A program made the translations under genes and the position numbers. 64,000 nucleotides of DNA from Rutstroemia sp. NJR-2017a BVV2 (Eukaryota > Ascomycota > Leotiomycetes > Helotiales > Rutstroemiaceae), in the NCBI GenBank assembly GCA_002946415.1, contig NJPS01000044.1, forward strand, positions 186,001-250,000. The letters run 5' to 3'. Below, piece after piece: positions 22,661-33,018 of the stretch. Numbering within the stretch: position 1 is the stretch's first letter; each line of letters opens with the position of its first letter. The notes under the pieces were generated by a model. The model did not search any database. It was not told where the DNA came from and saw nothing but the letters and a program-made list of their open reading frames with translations.

Positions 22661-23934
22661 GGCTGTATAGATGTAGAAGGTTCTTGTCAGCGGGTGATTG
22701 AGCCTTTGTGGGTGTCCGAATATTCAGTTTGAATAAAAAAGGAAAGGCTCAGCGTATCAAAATATTTGTATGTCGGGAGAAATGATATCATTTATAACTT
22801 TCAAAACGTATGCCAACATCAAGCTGGCTGTGTTATCATCCTACGTTGGTGCGGCCGTGAGTCCATGTATTAGACCATAGCCGCTCGGGAGGAATATAGC
22901 GTAGACAGCGTGAGGTTGAGTAGCCCTCACCAACGGCCTCGCTTTGTGATTCACTACCTAATGCTCGGCCATACACACTCGCAATACGTGATCGGGTGGA
23001 TGATGCGAAGCATTGAATATAAATATTTAGCAAGAAAGAATCAACACACACATAAGTTCAACATCCCGCACGAACTTGGATTTGGGGGAAATCATACCGC
23101 AACACTTGTTGGTCCCGGTCCCAAATCCACCATCTTCATTTCGAACAAAAGTCTTGATTGAGTGTGTTATCAGGAAATGTATCTTGCGTCTCCTCGAAGC
23201 GATGGGTATGGAGCACCCGCTAACCTTGGAAGGGGCTCAGAAACACGAGTTCATATTGATACTGATCAACCTGCTCGACTCTGCGCTTTTCCAGAGCCTG
23301 AGGAATATCCACACGAGGATAAAGTTCACGGAAGAATGCCCTAAAACTTCAATTAAGCCCTTGATAGGCGAATAGAAATCGAACCTCTTGTCCCCTGGCA
23401 TCCGTCATTATATCGCTATGGGTGCCCATTGAGAGAGAGGGCCAGCCTATGATCCCCAAGGATGAAGTAATGTATTGATTGTTCATGCATAGCGAAGTCC
23501 GGATGCATATCGATAGAAAAGTCTTTCGAATGAAGCGTGTCTTCGACAATCTACCGCGAGCATGGCATCACGTTGTAGACGTGGATAGCAAGAACCTGTG
23601 GCTCACAACTCATGATCAACCATCAAACAAATCTGATTTTTCACGACCAGGATCAATTGCGAGAGGATCGGTTTCAATGTAGCCTTCACCCGAAGAACAT
23701 TGAAAAATGACTGTGTAGCGACAGATTTATTTGCAGATTGTAAAAAATGGAAAAGGAAAGAGGAAGGAACAATCTTGTAATGACATTACTGTACTGTAGC
23801 TCGAAAAGCGCCCCATTTGGCCCTAACCTTGTAATTTTCCCAAGGTTTCCGAGAAAAAAGATGACAAGGCTGGCTGCGAAATTATATGTGCAAATTGTTT
23901 ATATCCAAGGAAAATTGATATAACGAAAGAAGCC
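22661..23934. other. Gene-poor stretch with broken frames
   Basis: Plus-strand frames at 22910-23161, 23076-23375, 23162-23344 and 23479-23682 look continuous in composition but are interrupted by stops; together they might be a decayed gene of unknown type. I see no motif that names it. The last 200 bases are presumably the BMT5-like promoter. Confidence 0.35.
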
Positions 23935-25064
23935 ATGGGTAAAAACAAACGCCTAAAATCCAATCCCAAAAAGAACACCAAAGGCCGCGCCCACCCAACA
24001 CCCTTCTCTAAACCAAAAGGAATATCCAAATCCGCACCATCTCCCTCTACCAAACATGGGAAATCCACCACCACCACCACCACCACCAGCAAACCCACCC
24101 CCAAGAAACAACACACAGCGCCAACCATTCCCTTCTCCCCACGCGACACGATCCTCCTAATCGGTGACGGCGACCTCTCCTTCGCGAGCTCTCTAATTTC
24201 CCACCACAAAACCCAACATCTAACCGCAACCGTCTACGAAGACTCCCTCACCACCCTACGAGAGAAATATCCGCATGTGGACGAGAACATCAAGGTGATT
24301 GAGGAGGGGGGAGGTGTTATAAAATATGGCGTCGATGCGACCAAGATGAAGGCCTGGACCACTGGCAAGAATGGTCGCGGCGAGGGCATCATGGATAGGA
24401 TATTTTTCAACTTTCCGCATGTGGGTGGGAAGAGCACAGATGTGAATCGCCAGGTTAGGTATAATCAGGGTATGTGATGCATCTTATTCGTATCATAATA
24501 TCTATGCTTTTCACAATTCAAGCTAACTCGATAACACCAGAACTCCTCGTAGCGTTTTTCCAGCGCGCGCTCCCCTCCTTGTCCCCGCGCCACGGCGCAT
24601 CGATAATAGTAACGCTGTTTGAAGGGCATCCATACACGTTGTGGAATATCCGGGATTTGGGACGGCATGCGGGGTTGGAGGTGGAGCGGAGTTTTAGGTT
24701 TCAGGCGGGGGCGTATCCGGGGTATAGGCATGCGAGGACGTTGGGGGTGGTGAAGGGGGGAGGGGGGGGGAAGGGGGAGGAGAGGGAGGCGAGGAGTTAT
24801 GTTTTTGTGAGGAAGGGGGAGGGGGCGGTGCAGGGGGTGGGGAAGAGGAAGAGGGGGGGAGAGAGTAGTGATGAGGATGAGGATGAAGAGGAGGATGGAG
24901 GGGAGGGGGAGGGGTGGTCGGAAGATGAGGGAGAAGATGGAGGAGAGAGAGAGGAGGAGAATGGCGGAGGGGTTGAAGCAGAAAACGGGATCAAAGATGA
25001 TGAACCAGCGGACGATGAAAGCGTAAATGGTGACGAGAATGTGGAATCAAGTGAAGGAGATTGA
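23935..25064 (+). CDS. BMT5: 25S rRNA (uridine-N3)-methyltransferase-like protein, BMT5 family
   Basis: Two exons, 23935-24469 and 24541-25064; 352 residues. The N-terminus is basic and Ser/Thr-rich (nucleolar-type), with a run of Thr at about 45-51. The BMT5-like (DUF2431) domain begins at about residue 70 with the SAM-binding loop ILLIGDGDLSFASSL, followed by FFNFPHVGGKSTDVNRQ, ELLVAFFQRA and VTLFEGHPYTLWNIRDLG. It ends with an RFQAGAYPGYRHARTLG segment. In yeast this enzyme methylates U2634 of 25S rRNA in the nucleolus. A C-terminal tail of about 110 residues is Gly/Glu/Asp-rich and comes from a very G-rich coding stretch (24740-24980). The spliced codon restores ELLVAFF, which supports the intron. 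Confidence 0.9.
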
Positions 25065-25377
25065 ACAGTCCGAACCCGCCTCAACCCGCATACAAGTCAC
25101 CGTTGCATGACCTAGTGCGAGCACTCAAAGATAATGGAGCCCATGGGAGAGTTCAGCAGAGAAGATGTATGGGACTAAGGGAAGGCCCATGGACTCACAG
25201 TGACTCACAAGGCATCAACAAATAAAATAGCAAAGAAAGCCTGGTATTGCTCTTGCCAGTAAGGCTATTTTCTAATGTTACATCCGCCCTTAAAAACCGC
25301 TACACAAAACGCCAATTTCCACCATATGCCAAATCTACGATTTTTACCATCTCGCACGCCACCACAGCACCTGGTAT
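25065..25377. other. Intergenic between convergent genes
   Basis: Contains the 3' ends of the BMT5-like and AOS1 genes. Nothing else is evident. Confidence 0.4.
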
Positions 25378-26642
25378 CTAAACCTCTATCGCGTCCATTG
25401 GAAATGCAGGTAATTGCGCCTCTGTCAACAGTGTCCCGGATCCGCCGCCAGATTCCAGCAGTCCTTCGCCCAGAGCGCCTTCGGGATGTAAAGCGTACAT
25501 AGGCGCCTCCATACTCTCTCCATCGAACAGAACCATGTTTTGAATCGGTTGTTGGCGATGGCCAAGGACGTTGATGACGTCTTGCGCGAGTTGACCTCCT
25601 AGAACCGCGGTGACGGGTGCGATTTCGCTACCAAGGTTTTGAAGGAAGCTTCGCAGGACTTCTGAACGAAGTGTCTCCACCGGAAGACCCAGCGCCTTGT
25701 GCTTTTTATGCGCAAGAGTTGTGAAGAGCTGGAGATCTTCCTTGGTTGAGGGTAATCTACCATTTTGTAGCTGTACGAACTCCCAAAGTGCTCGAAGACA
25801 CGAGAGAACTGGTGTAACAGCCTTTAGCCTACGTCTGCTCTTTAGGTATTCCTCTGGAAGATTCGCTGCGTCACTAGCTAGGAACCATGTCGAATAGAAC
25901 TCTCTCTTCGTAACCACTTCCATAGACTTTCCATTCTCCTTCTTTGTCTTCACATCGATCACACTCCGCGTCCTGGTCTCCGCCTGCAAAACGGTTGGTC
26001 GGTTGCTCCTCTCTCTCTCCAGCACATAGTCATGTTGAATTAAATCCGAGAAAATGTATCCGTAAAATCCATGTACACCAGCAGCGTAGAAAGGTCTATG
26101 GTTGAGTCTCGTCGCTGTATTGATAATATTCAAAGTATCCGGTTCCAGATCTGTGGCAATCACAATGTCAAATGCGCCGAAATATTGAGGTCCCTTGATC
26201 TTGATATCCTCCATATCCACAATAACATTGACTCTAGGATTCAGCTTTCGAACTTGTGGAGCAGCAGCCGCAGCTCGATTCAGACCGATATCCGCGGAGG
26301 AGACGAAAAATTGTGCGCCGAGATCAGCTTCGGTGACGAGTGCATGATCGCAGATGGTGAGCGAGTGGATTCCAGCGAGGACAAGGTTTTTGGCGATCTC
26401 GTTGGCCAGCGCCTTCATAGTTATGATGAGAATATTGGCATTTCGAATCTTTTCCTGCGCTTGAACTCCCCATAATCGAATTTGGCGATCGTAGAGGGCA
26501 ATCTCGTCTTGAAGCACGGAGAGTTAGTTTACTGCTGTTCGCGCTGGAAAGTGATGTGAATGAGCTTACCGGCGCTGATTCCTGCTGGGGCCATAATGGG
26601 GACCACGTTGGGATTCAGCATATCCATTTGAGGTAAATCCAT
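25378..26642 (-). CDS. AOS1: SUMO-activating enzyme E1 subunit AOS1 (SAE1)
   Basis: Two exons on the minus strand, 26642-26570 and 26507-25378; 400 residues. The first exon encodes a short leader (MDLPQMDMLNPNVV) and the splice gives SADEIALYDRQIRLWG, the hallmark opening of the E1 adenylation fold. The ThiF/MoeB-like domain follows (ILIITMKALANEIAKNLVLAG, ICDHALVTEADLGAQFF, LNPRVNV, FDIVIATDLEPDTLNIIN). A conserved end carries SEIAPVTAVLGGQLAQDVINVLGHR. The half-E1 lacks the catalytic cysteine, which resides in its partner UBA2. The heterodimer adenylates SUMO in the nucleus. Length is close to that of yeast Aos1 (347) and other fungal orthologues. Confidence 0.93.
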
Positions 26643-27573
26643 GGCGCCTGATTCCTGATATGTTTGCTTGAGTGATGAATGGTGTTGCGCGTGAATCGTG
26701 AAATTGTTCAGGAAAGTTGTTGACGTGAGTATGGATAAGGAAAGCTTAATCCCTCTATCTTAGCCTGGAATTCCGCACAAACCACAAGGCTGAAGTGCCT
26801 CTCTAAGGGACGTGGATAATATTCTGCGTTTCGACATGGCGCATTGCGAAATAAATTATTAAATCGAAAATATCATATCCCTAATGTGACTGCCAGCTAC
26901 GGTAGATGCATTGCATTGACCCAAAGCTGTAAACTTCTTTGTCCAATAATTTTGAGTTCCTAAGGGTATCACGGTACATCATCTTTAACCCCACAAAGCA
27001 TCGAGCCATCGAACATCGGAACTCCCTTGACCACATTTTACCCGAGAGGCAACGTCGAATACCCTAAGTGTGACCTCTACGCAACAAACGACGACCACAA
27101 ACCTTCAAACATCGCATCCGAAACACCTCACCAGGCAATTATTCTTCACTCTCAACCACTGCGACTCACGAACAAACACTTCTTTACCGCGCCGACTACG
27201 TCTTAGCCTCTGCGATCTTATTCGAAGATAGTGACGCCCGTAAACCTACATAAGCCCACGCATTCACTGCTCGCAGCTGACATTACTTTGACGTTCTATG
27301 CAGAGGCGGATCTTTTCAATGGTGACTATACTGACTCACAGTTATTGATCCCTCATAAACTAATCATCACCTTGGAAGTCCGGAAACTTTGACGACCCGC
27401 CAGCTTCAAATTCCATCCACGAAACCGCTGACAGAATCGTTCGAGAGATCCTTGACAACTCGGTATCAGATGCGCAAATCAGCCCATCCGGAGAACTATA
27501 TAGAGCGATAGAACGCTTTCACCAAGCGAGATCAGCGGAACAGAGGAGCCCTTTCTACAGTGGCCCATCCACA
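26643..27573. other. Divergent promoter region
   Basis: Separates AOS1 (minus) from the conserved gene at 27574 (plus). The plus side from about 27000 is rich in short C/A blocks (CACAAACCTTC, CGACTACG) typical of a long 5' leader. No open frame of significance. Confidence 0.45.
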
Positions 27574-29099
27574 ATGTCGTCAGATCGCGATAACGAGCGA
27601 CACAACAGCAATAATAGTCCCAGGTCAGTAGTCGCAAGCAGAGGTTTAGTCTTAGATACCTCTCTACTATTCGAAACATTTACTGAAGTAGCTCGAAGGA
27701 CACGAAATACAGGACCGAGTAGAGGCGGGGGGCCACCGGCCGCGGCTCGTCGAAGTAGACCACGTCTTGTTTCTAGCGATAGATATATGGAAAGGCAACG
27801 AGCATTGACGGAGAGTAACCCAATCAGTTCGAACTCCGCGGATTTGCATAATGGTCCGAGATATTTAGAGGCCGCAACCTCAAGCCTGAGGGCCCTATTG
27901 GATACTCCGATCCTAAATACAGCTTCGCCGACGCTGACACCCCAAGAACCCTCTGCTGAGGCCGAGCATAATCGGAGAATCAAGCGACGAAAGTTGGATC
28001 CAGAGAGTAAAGAGAAATACTGGGGCGGCTTTAACTACGGAAGATATGGGCAGGTCGAGCCGGGAACTCTTCAAATGGAGATTGTCAGTTGTGACGGTGG
28101 GATATTTCAAGATCCTCATTACTTTCCGAAAGGACACTACGCTGCAGAGAACGTTCTAAGGGAAGATAATACAGTGTACTGTACGAAGAGCAATCGCTGT
28201 AATATGGTTTTCAAGCATCAAGGAGAAACCGCATTCTCTCTCACAGAGCTAATCATCAAGGCCCCGCACAAAGGATTTACAGCACCGTCAGTCTTTGATT
28301 CCGACTCACTTCCCATGTGTACTTGTACTAACTATCTTCTAGGGTACAAGAAGGAATGGTTTTCATATCCGGGACGTCCAACGATCTCTTAACCCGTACC
28401 GCGCAATATCAAATACAATATTCCTCCGCACCGCGCAACCCCGCACCTCCAATAATTTCTATTCGACATAATGCCGACGGTAGCATGACAACCGCGCAGG
28501 CGCGAGCTAGTCGTCTGGTCGCACTAGGTATGCAAGATGCTGAATGCGACATCCGAACAGCGCAAATTCCGTCCGATTTCGCAAACATCACTTCTCCATT
28601 CCAAGTGACCATGGAATGCAGTAGCGATTTCTCTGACAACGAGGAATCTACCCCAAGAGCAAGAACACATAGGCCGACGCACAGTCGCGTCACACGAAAT
28701 CGTGATACCGATAGTGACGACGAAGACGCTACCGATAGAGTATCTGCTTGGGACGAAGATTACTTGATCCGCACATCTCCACCATTTCGATCCCGTTTAA
28801 GACGTCGCGAAACGGCAAGCAACATCACGTTAGCCGAGGCTGCGGAAGCATCTCAAATCGCAACTCAAGAGGCCGTTCGAGCAGTAGGTGGCGAACTCAT
28901 GGTTCCACATGCGAGATTCTTTATCGAGAGAGATAAAAGTAAATGCACCATTAAATTCAGTACGCCGATAAGTGGGAAGTACATATTGTTGAAACTGTGG
29001 AGTCCGGATGGATCTTCGGACGGTAATATCGACATACAAAGTGTGGTTGCGAAGGGTTTTGCCGGCCCTAGGTTTTTCCCCAAGGTGGTTATGCGATGA
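27574..29099 (+). CDS. Conserved fungal protein with a galactose-binding-like beta-sandwich
   Basis: Two exons, 27574-28286 and 28343-29099; 489 residues. An N-terminal disordered, Arg/Ser-rich region (to about 135) ends in the nuclear-localisation-like IKRRKLD. A compact block follows (YWGGFNYGRYGQVEPGTL, EIVSCDGGIF, NVLREDNTVYCTKSNRCNMV, LTELIIKAPHKGFTAPVQEG). It is interrupted by an acidic, Ser-rich linker (about 330-400), then completed by a final strand pair (YILLKLWSPDG, IDIQSVVAKGFAGPRFFP). The strand pattern is like split F5/8-type-C or APC10/DOC folds found in ubiquitin-ligase parts; this is my structural guess. It is clearly conserved-looking, but I do not recognise a gene name. A nuclear role is plausible. 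Confidence 0.7.
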
Positions 29100-29793
29100 T
29101 TTAGGGGTGCGAGAGGGGGTCCTTTGGTCATTGGTATATGCGTCACATGAGATGGGCGGACAGTATAGTTGACTTGTCCAACCTGCATAGTGTACATACA
29201 TAATGTTTTATGTAAGCATATTGGGAAAAGGATGTACGCTCGCTGACATATTCGAGAGGGGGGAATAATCAATGCAGACAGTGAGATTTTTGGAACGTCA
29301 ACGCACTTTGCTCAGTATTGAGGACTATTTACACTGTGACATTCTTATCGCCATGGAGGATCCAGTCCGTTTCCTTTTATATGCCTTTGGCTCTGTTACG
29401 TGAAGGAATCAAAGATATGTGTCTAAATTGACCTCTCGACATACTACCCTCCTGTCTCTTTCTCACTAAAGACATAAACCCTCGCTGCCCCGTTTCCCTT
29501 TCTCCCTGCCTTTTTAACCCCTCACTACTCATATCCTCTCATCTCCCAGCCCTTCACATGAGCTCCCTCCTAACCCTCTCCTCTCTCCGCCAACTCATCC
29601 TAGCCCCGAATCGCCTTCCCAGTTTCTTGCATCGGGCGCTCGATGAACGTTGGATCGGGTCTATCGGATCCTCCATAAACAGAACCCCAAATGAGTAGTT
29701 TCCTTTGAAAGTCAGGATGACCTTTTAATTCTATCATGTGGTCTACAAGAATATTATGTGCAAGCAAAAGAAGTGTGGATCATAAGTCTTCAG
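29100..29793. other. Intergenic
   Basis: Pyrimidine-rich from about 29440 to 29610 (CTCTCCTCTC, CCCTTTCTCCC). No gene. AT content rises towards the retroelement scrap. Confidence 0.4.
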
Positions 29794-30187
29794 CTAGGGG
29801 GGATATTGGAGTGGTAGATATTTGACAATATCAACTTGGATCTTTGGCTGAATAGCGTTGTTAATATCAACCATAGCTGCTACGCGGGTTTGTATATTCT
29901 CTTCCCGGCCGCCTTTCTTGGTCTCTACCAAGAACGATGCAGCAACAGGGCCGGGCTGAAGACTCCTTGGCATCCCCTTGGTAAGAAGCAAGATTTCGTA
30001 CTTCCTAGCGTTTACCTCTCTCCTCCAGAAAGTAATCCTTCTGAAAACCTCTAGCATCTACAGCACTCAACCATGGACGACCCAGAATAATCTGATAGGT
30101 CTTCGTGGGTAAACATAGATTTACACGCTGTTGGTGTACGCCAACATCAGGGTGAAAATAGGTGACTGTGGCAATAGTGACTGTCAT
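29794..30187 (-). mobile_element. Ty3/gypsy retrotransposon fragment (protease-RT linker region)
   Basis: On the minus strand one frame (30187-30005) contains QRVNLCLPTKTYQIILGRPW, the LGRPWL-type segment found between protease and reverse transcriptase in fungal Ty3/gypsy polyproteins. A second frame (30057-29794) continues with LTKGMPRS, VAASFLVETKKGG and a VDIVKYLP end, as seen shortly before the RT domain. The two frames are offset, so a frameshift is present. No RT, integrase or LTR is seen, so this is an old fragment. Confidence 0.55.
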
Positions 30188-30760
30188 ATCACACCACTAA
30201 GTTTTCTCATCTCGCGTGAATTGATAGAAATGCGCGGCAACTGGAGTGTTCAAAAGCATCATTTTCTGATTGTACCATAAGAATGACATGCATTGTCCTC
30301 GGAGGATTCTTCATTTTCGGCTTCTGCTACAGTAAGAAGTGATTACCTTCGGAGTTGAGAGGTAGTGTTCGGGCATTGAGGGAGGATGGCAACGGCAAGC
30401 AATGTAGCGCTGAGTGTTCGGTCATATCACTTAGCTGGTCTCATATATCATCTGAATTGTATGTATATAAAACTTCGACAGCTTCTATATCCGCATATAC
30501 TGGCTAAAATGGATAATATTGACGGTATACTGCGGTCTACAAGTATACTAGAGTACCTGATGTAATATAACACAATTATCTGATTAGGGAAAACGTTTAG
30601 AATTACTTGACCCTTAATAGTACTCAGGATCTCCCTTTCTCTCTCCATAGCTTCAAATTTACCGAATTAGGGAGTTCAAACCCCTGAGATCTTTAAGAAC
30701 ATAACAGAATATATACGATGTACTGAGAGTAGCAATTTCTCTATCGACCGCAAGTAGGCT
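30188..30760. other. AT-rich intergenic, likely repeat-derived
   Basis: Stop-rich, AT-rich DNA with no recognisable gene; probably more mutated transposon sequence flanking the gypsy scrap. Confidence 0.35.
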
Positions 30761-30957
30761 ACGAAATGGGTACCCATGGGTGGGTTTTCCACCTACCCAA
30801 CAGGGGTGTCACGTACCTGAAGGGGTCCGTGACAGCCAATGGGTAGGAAAACCCACCGCCAACCCACCTAATGGGTACCCATTAGCTATCATAACCCACC
30901 CATGGGTGCCCCAACCCAGCGGGTACCCTACCCACCCGGTGGGCAGGTTCGCAGCCT
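30761..30957. repeat. Palindromic GGGTACCC/ACCCACC array with nested inverted repeats
   Basis: A GC-rich island of about 190 bp inside AT-rich DNA. ATGGGTACCCAT occurs at about 30766 and 30870, and GGGTACCC again near 30930. Many copies of ACCCACC/GGTGGGT are interspersed. An inverted repeat pairs GGTGGGTTTTCC (about 30779) with GGAAAACCCACC (about 30845). Its loop holds an inner pair TGTCACG and CGTGACA (30807-30834). The island could fold as a nested hairpin. No coding potential. It may be part of a solo LTR or an unnamed satellite. Confidence 0.6.
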
Positions 30958-31120
30958 AGTCTTGAGCAGCAAATAAAACTTCCTTTTTGGAAAATCACAA
31001 TTAGTGCTGAGTATTCAACTGCATATGTTAAGCTATTTACTAGTTATGAACATGCCAGGCCCTGTTAGTCCTTTCCCTTCTGCTACAATGCCACCAGCTC
31101 TAACATATCCCTAGTCTGAC

Positions 31121-32381
31121 TTATAGACCGCTGCTCTGGAGAAACTTAAGTGTGTGCGAGAAGCCATCCTCGGCAGTGTAATGCTGAGCAATAAGATGGC
31201 CTGCGTTCGGTTGCAGATACGTAGCCTTCTTGGCGGCGTTTGGAAACAGCGCATTCAAGAATAATTCGGCTTGATTAGATGGGTATGAACAGTTGGATAG
31301 ACAGAAGATATAGTCGCGATCGCCGAGTACCACGTCTACTGGGCCCGTAAAATTAGGTTGGGGGGCTACGAAACTTCCGAATGTGAGAAGCTCTCCCCAG
31401 GTAAGTGTGGCCCTCGTATTAAACTGTTTCGTGAAAACTATGTATGTATTTTTAGTTGCTAGATCGGATGATAGATTGTTTGCTGAACTTACCATTCGGA
31501 TCAAAGTGTGGGTAATAGTAGAATGCAAATTGGAAGTCTTGAGCAAGAGAGCCCTGTGTGAGATATCCTTTGTTCAAGTCCTTGAAGCGGCCGGACGACT
31601 CCAAGACAGCCGGCATAAGATTGAAAGCGATCTGAGAAATGCCAACGCCGTCGACTGAAGTCGAAATGCCAGTGAAGCTCAGGCCGTCGAAGTCATGGGG
31701 ATATTTTCCAACCACGGCTAAGGTCAACCCTGATCCAGCCGAGTGGCCAATCCCCACCACGTTTTTTATGGCCTTCGTACCCACTGACGTATTGCGCAGC
31801 CCTTGAATGATGACATGAGCAATCTCTAACTGCAATCCTGGCTGCACCACTTGGTTCGGATCAGGGTGATCTGAAAGCCCGTACCCGAGCCGATCATAAT
31901 TGAAGGTAGCATAGCCTGCATCCGCCGCAGCATCTACATAACTGTAACCTGGAGCAAAGTCCCAGTATGTGTGATCCAAAGATGCTCCATGGCTCAAAAA
32001 TAGGACTGTTTGGGTGTCAATAGCTTTGGCACTGTTCGGCACACAGAGCTCAGCATAGATCTGAAACGTCCCCGAGACTAGATTAGGACCACCGAGGAGG
32101 TTCGTCATGTAGCTGCTGCCGGCTGTGGCCAGATCGACCGTCATCTGCGTGAGCTCAGCTTGGCTAGACGGAGGGGAGACGTGCAGCTGCGTGTTGTTGG
32201 CGCTAGAAGAGACGCTGATCTTCCCGCGTATGCATACTGCCTTTCCGGCGGCGGAAGTCCCATAGGTTGCTTGAGAGACTTTGAAAGGGGTGTTGAACTG
32301 TGGCTGTGATCGTGTTTCGGGGAACGCCATGGATGCATAAGCCATCAAAACGAGGGCGCTTATTTTGCTAGTGAAGTTCAT
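31121..32381 (-). CDS. Secreted alpha/beta-hydrolase
   Basis: Two exons on the minus strand, 32381-31493 and 31392-31121; 386 residues. Signal peptide about 1-19 (MNFTSKISALVLMAYASMA). The alpha/beta-hydrolase fold starts with a beta-rich domain of about 100 residues, then VLFLSHGASLDHTYWDF (oxyanion HGA region) and YDRLGYGLSD. The nucleophile elbow is GIGHSAGSG with Ser214. The second exon supplies the acid in VVLGDRDYIF and the catalytic His in NAGHLIAQHY, so the triad is complete. Homologues are common in plant-associated ascomycetes as AB-hydrolase-1 proteins of unknown substrate, plausibly esterases. It lies at the border of the secondary-metabolism-like block; membership in a pathway is unproven. 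Confidence 0.85.
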
Positions 32382-33018
32382 GGTGGTGGCAGATATTTGA
32401 GCTTTTATTCAACTGATACTCAAGAATATGCCTATCCGTTTCTAACAACCCAACCAATAGAAGATATGTCTTTGACAAAATATCCCAAGCAGAAGATAAA
32501 ATATGGGAGAAGTGAGAGAAGGAAAAGGGAACCGATCCTTTAAATAGCGGTTTCTGTGGATACTGGAGAAATTTGCAACAGTTCGGAACAACAGTTGGGA
32601 TTAGGAAGACGTAGCCTATAGAAAGGAAGCCATGAAAGTTGCATTTACCACGTGCTAAACACGCCAGGGACAGAAATGAGGCTTACACCACGTCCGTAAA
32701 CTACCACATTCAGCAATTTTGGAGTCAAGTCTGAACGGAAAGTTTAGCTTGGTTAAATTACAGACATTAAAATTCTTATCGCTGCGTTTGAGACACGATC
32801 TCAAAGCTAATTATTAGGTGACTTTACAAACATCATATTAGATCATCCCGCCTCAATAATTTCAAGAAAGTTTATTCCCCCTACGTCCATTCTGCTTCAT
32901 ATACTTAACATTTAGAAAATGGTGATACCCAACTATATAAATCTCCATCGCCTACCTCTTCCTTCGACATAGCGTGTCGTTGCGAGTGAAAAATAAGAGA
33001 CACGGTCGTTTCTGGGCC
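32382..33018. other. Intergenic
   Basis: Promoter side of the hydrolase gene and 3' side of the MFS pseudogene. A TTTAAATAGCGG element near 32539 could be a TATA-like signal for the hydrolase. Nothing else noted. Confidence 0.4.

Noticed and set aside
24797..25084. Ser/Pro-rich minus frame opposite the BMT5-like tail
   Set aside because: Mirror of the G-rich acidic coding tail; a composition shadow.
30661..30690. Sequence like a tRNA B box (AGTTCAAACCCC)
   Set aside because: No matching A box or acceptor stem at the right spacing, so not called as a tRNA.
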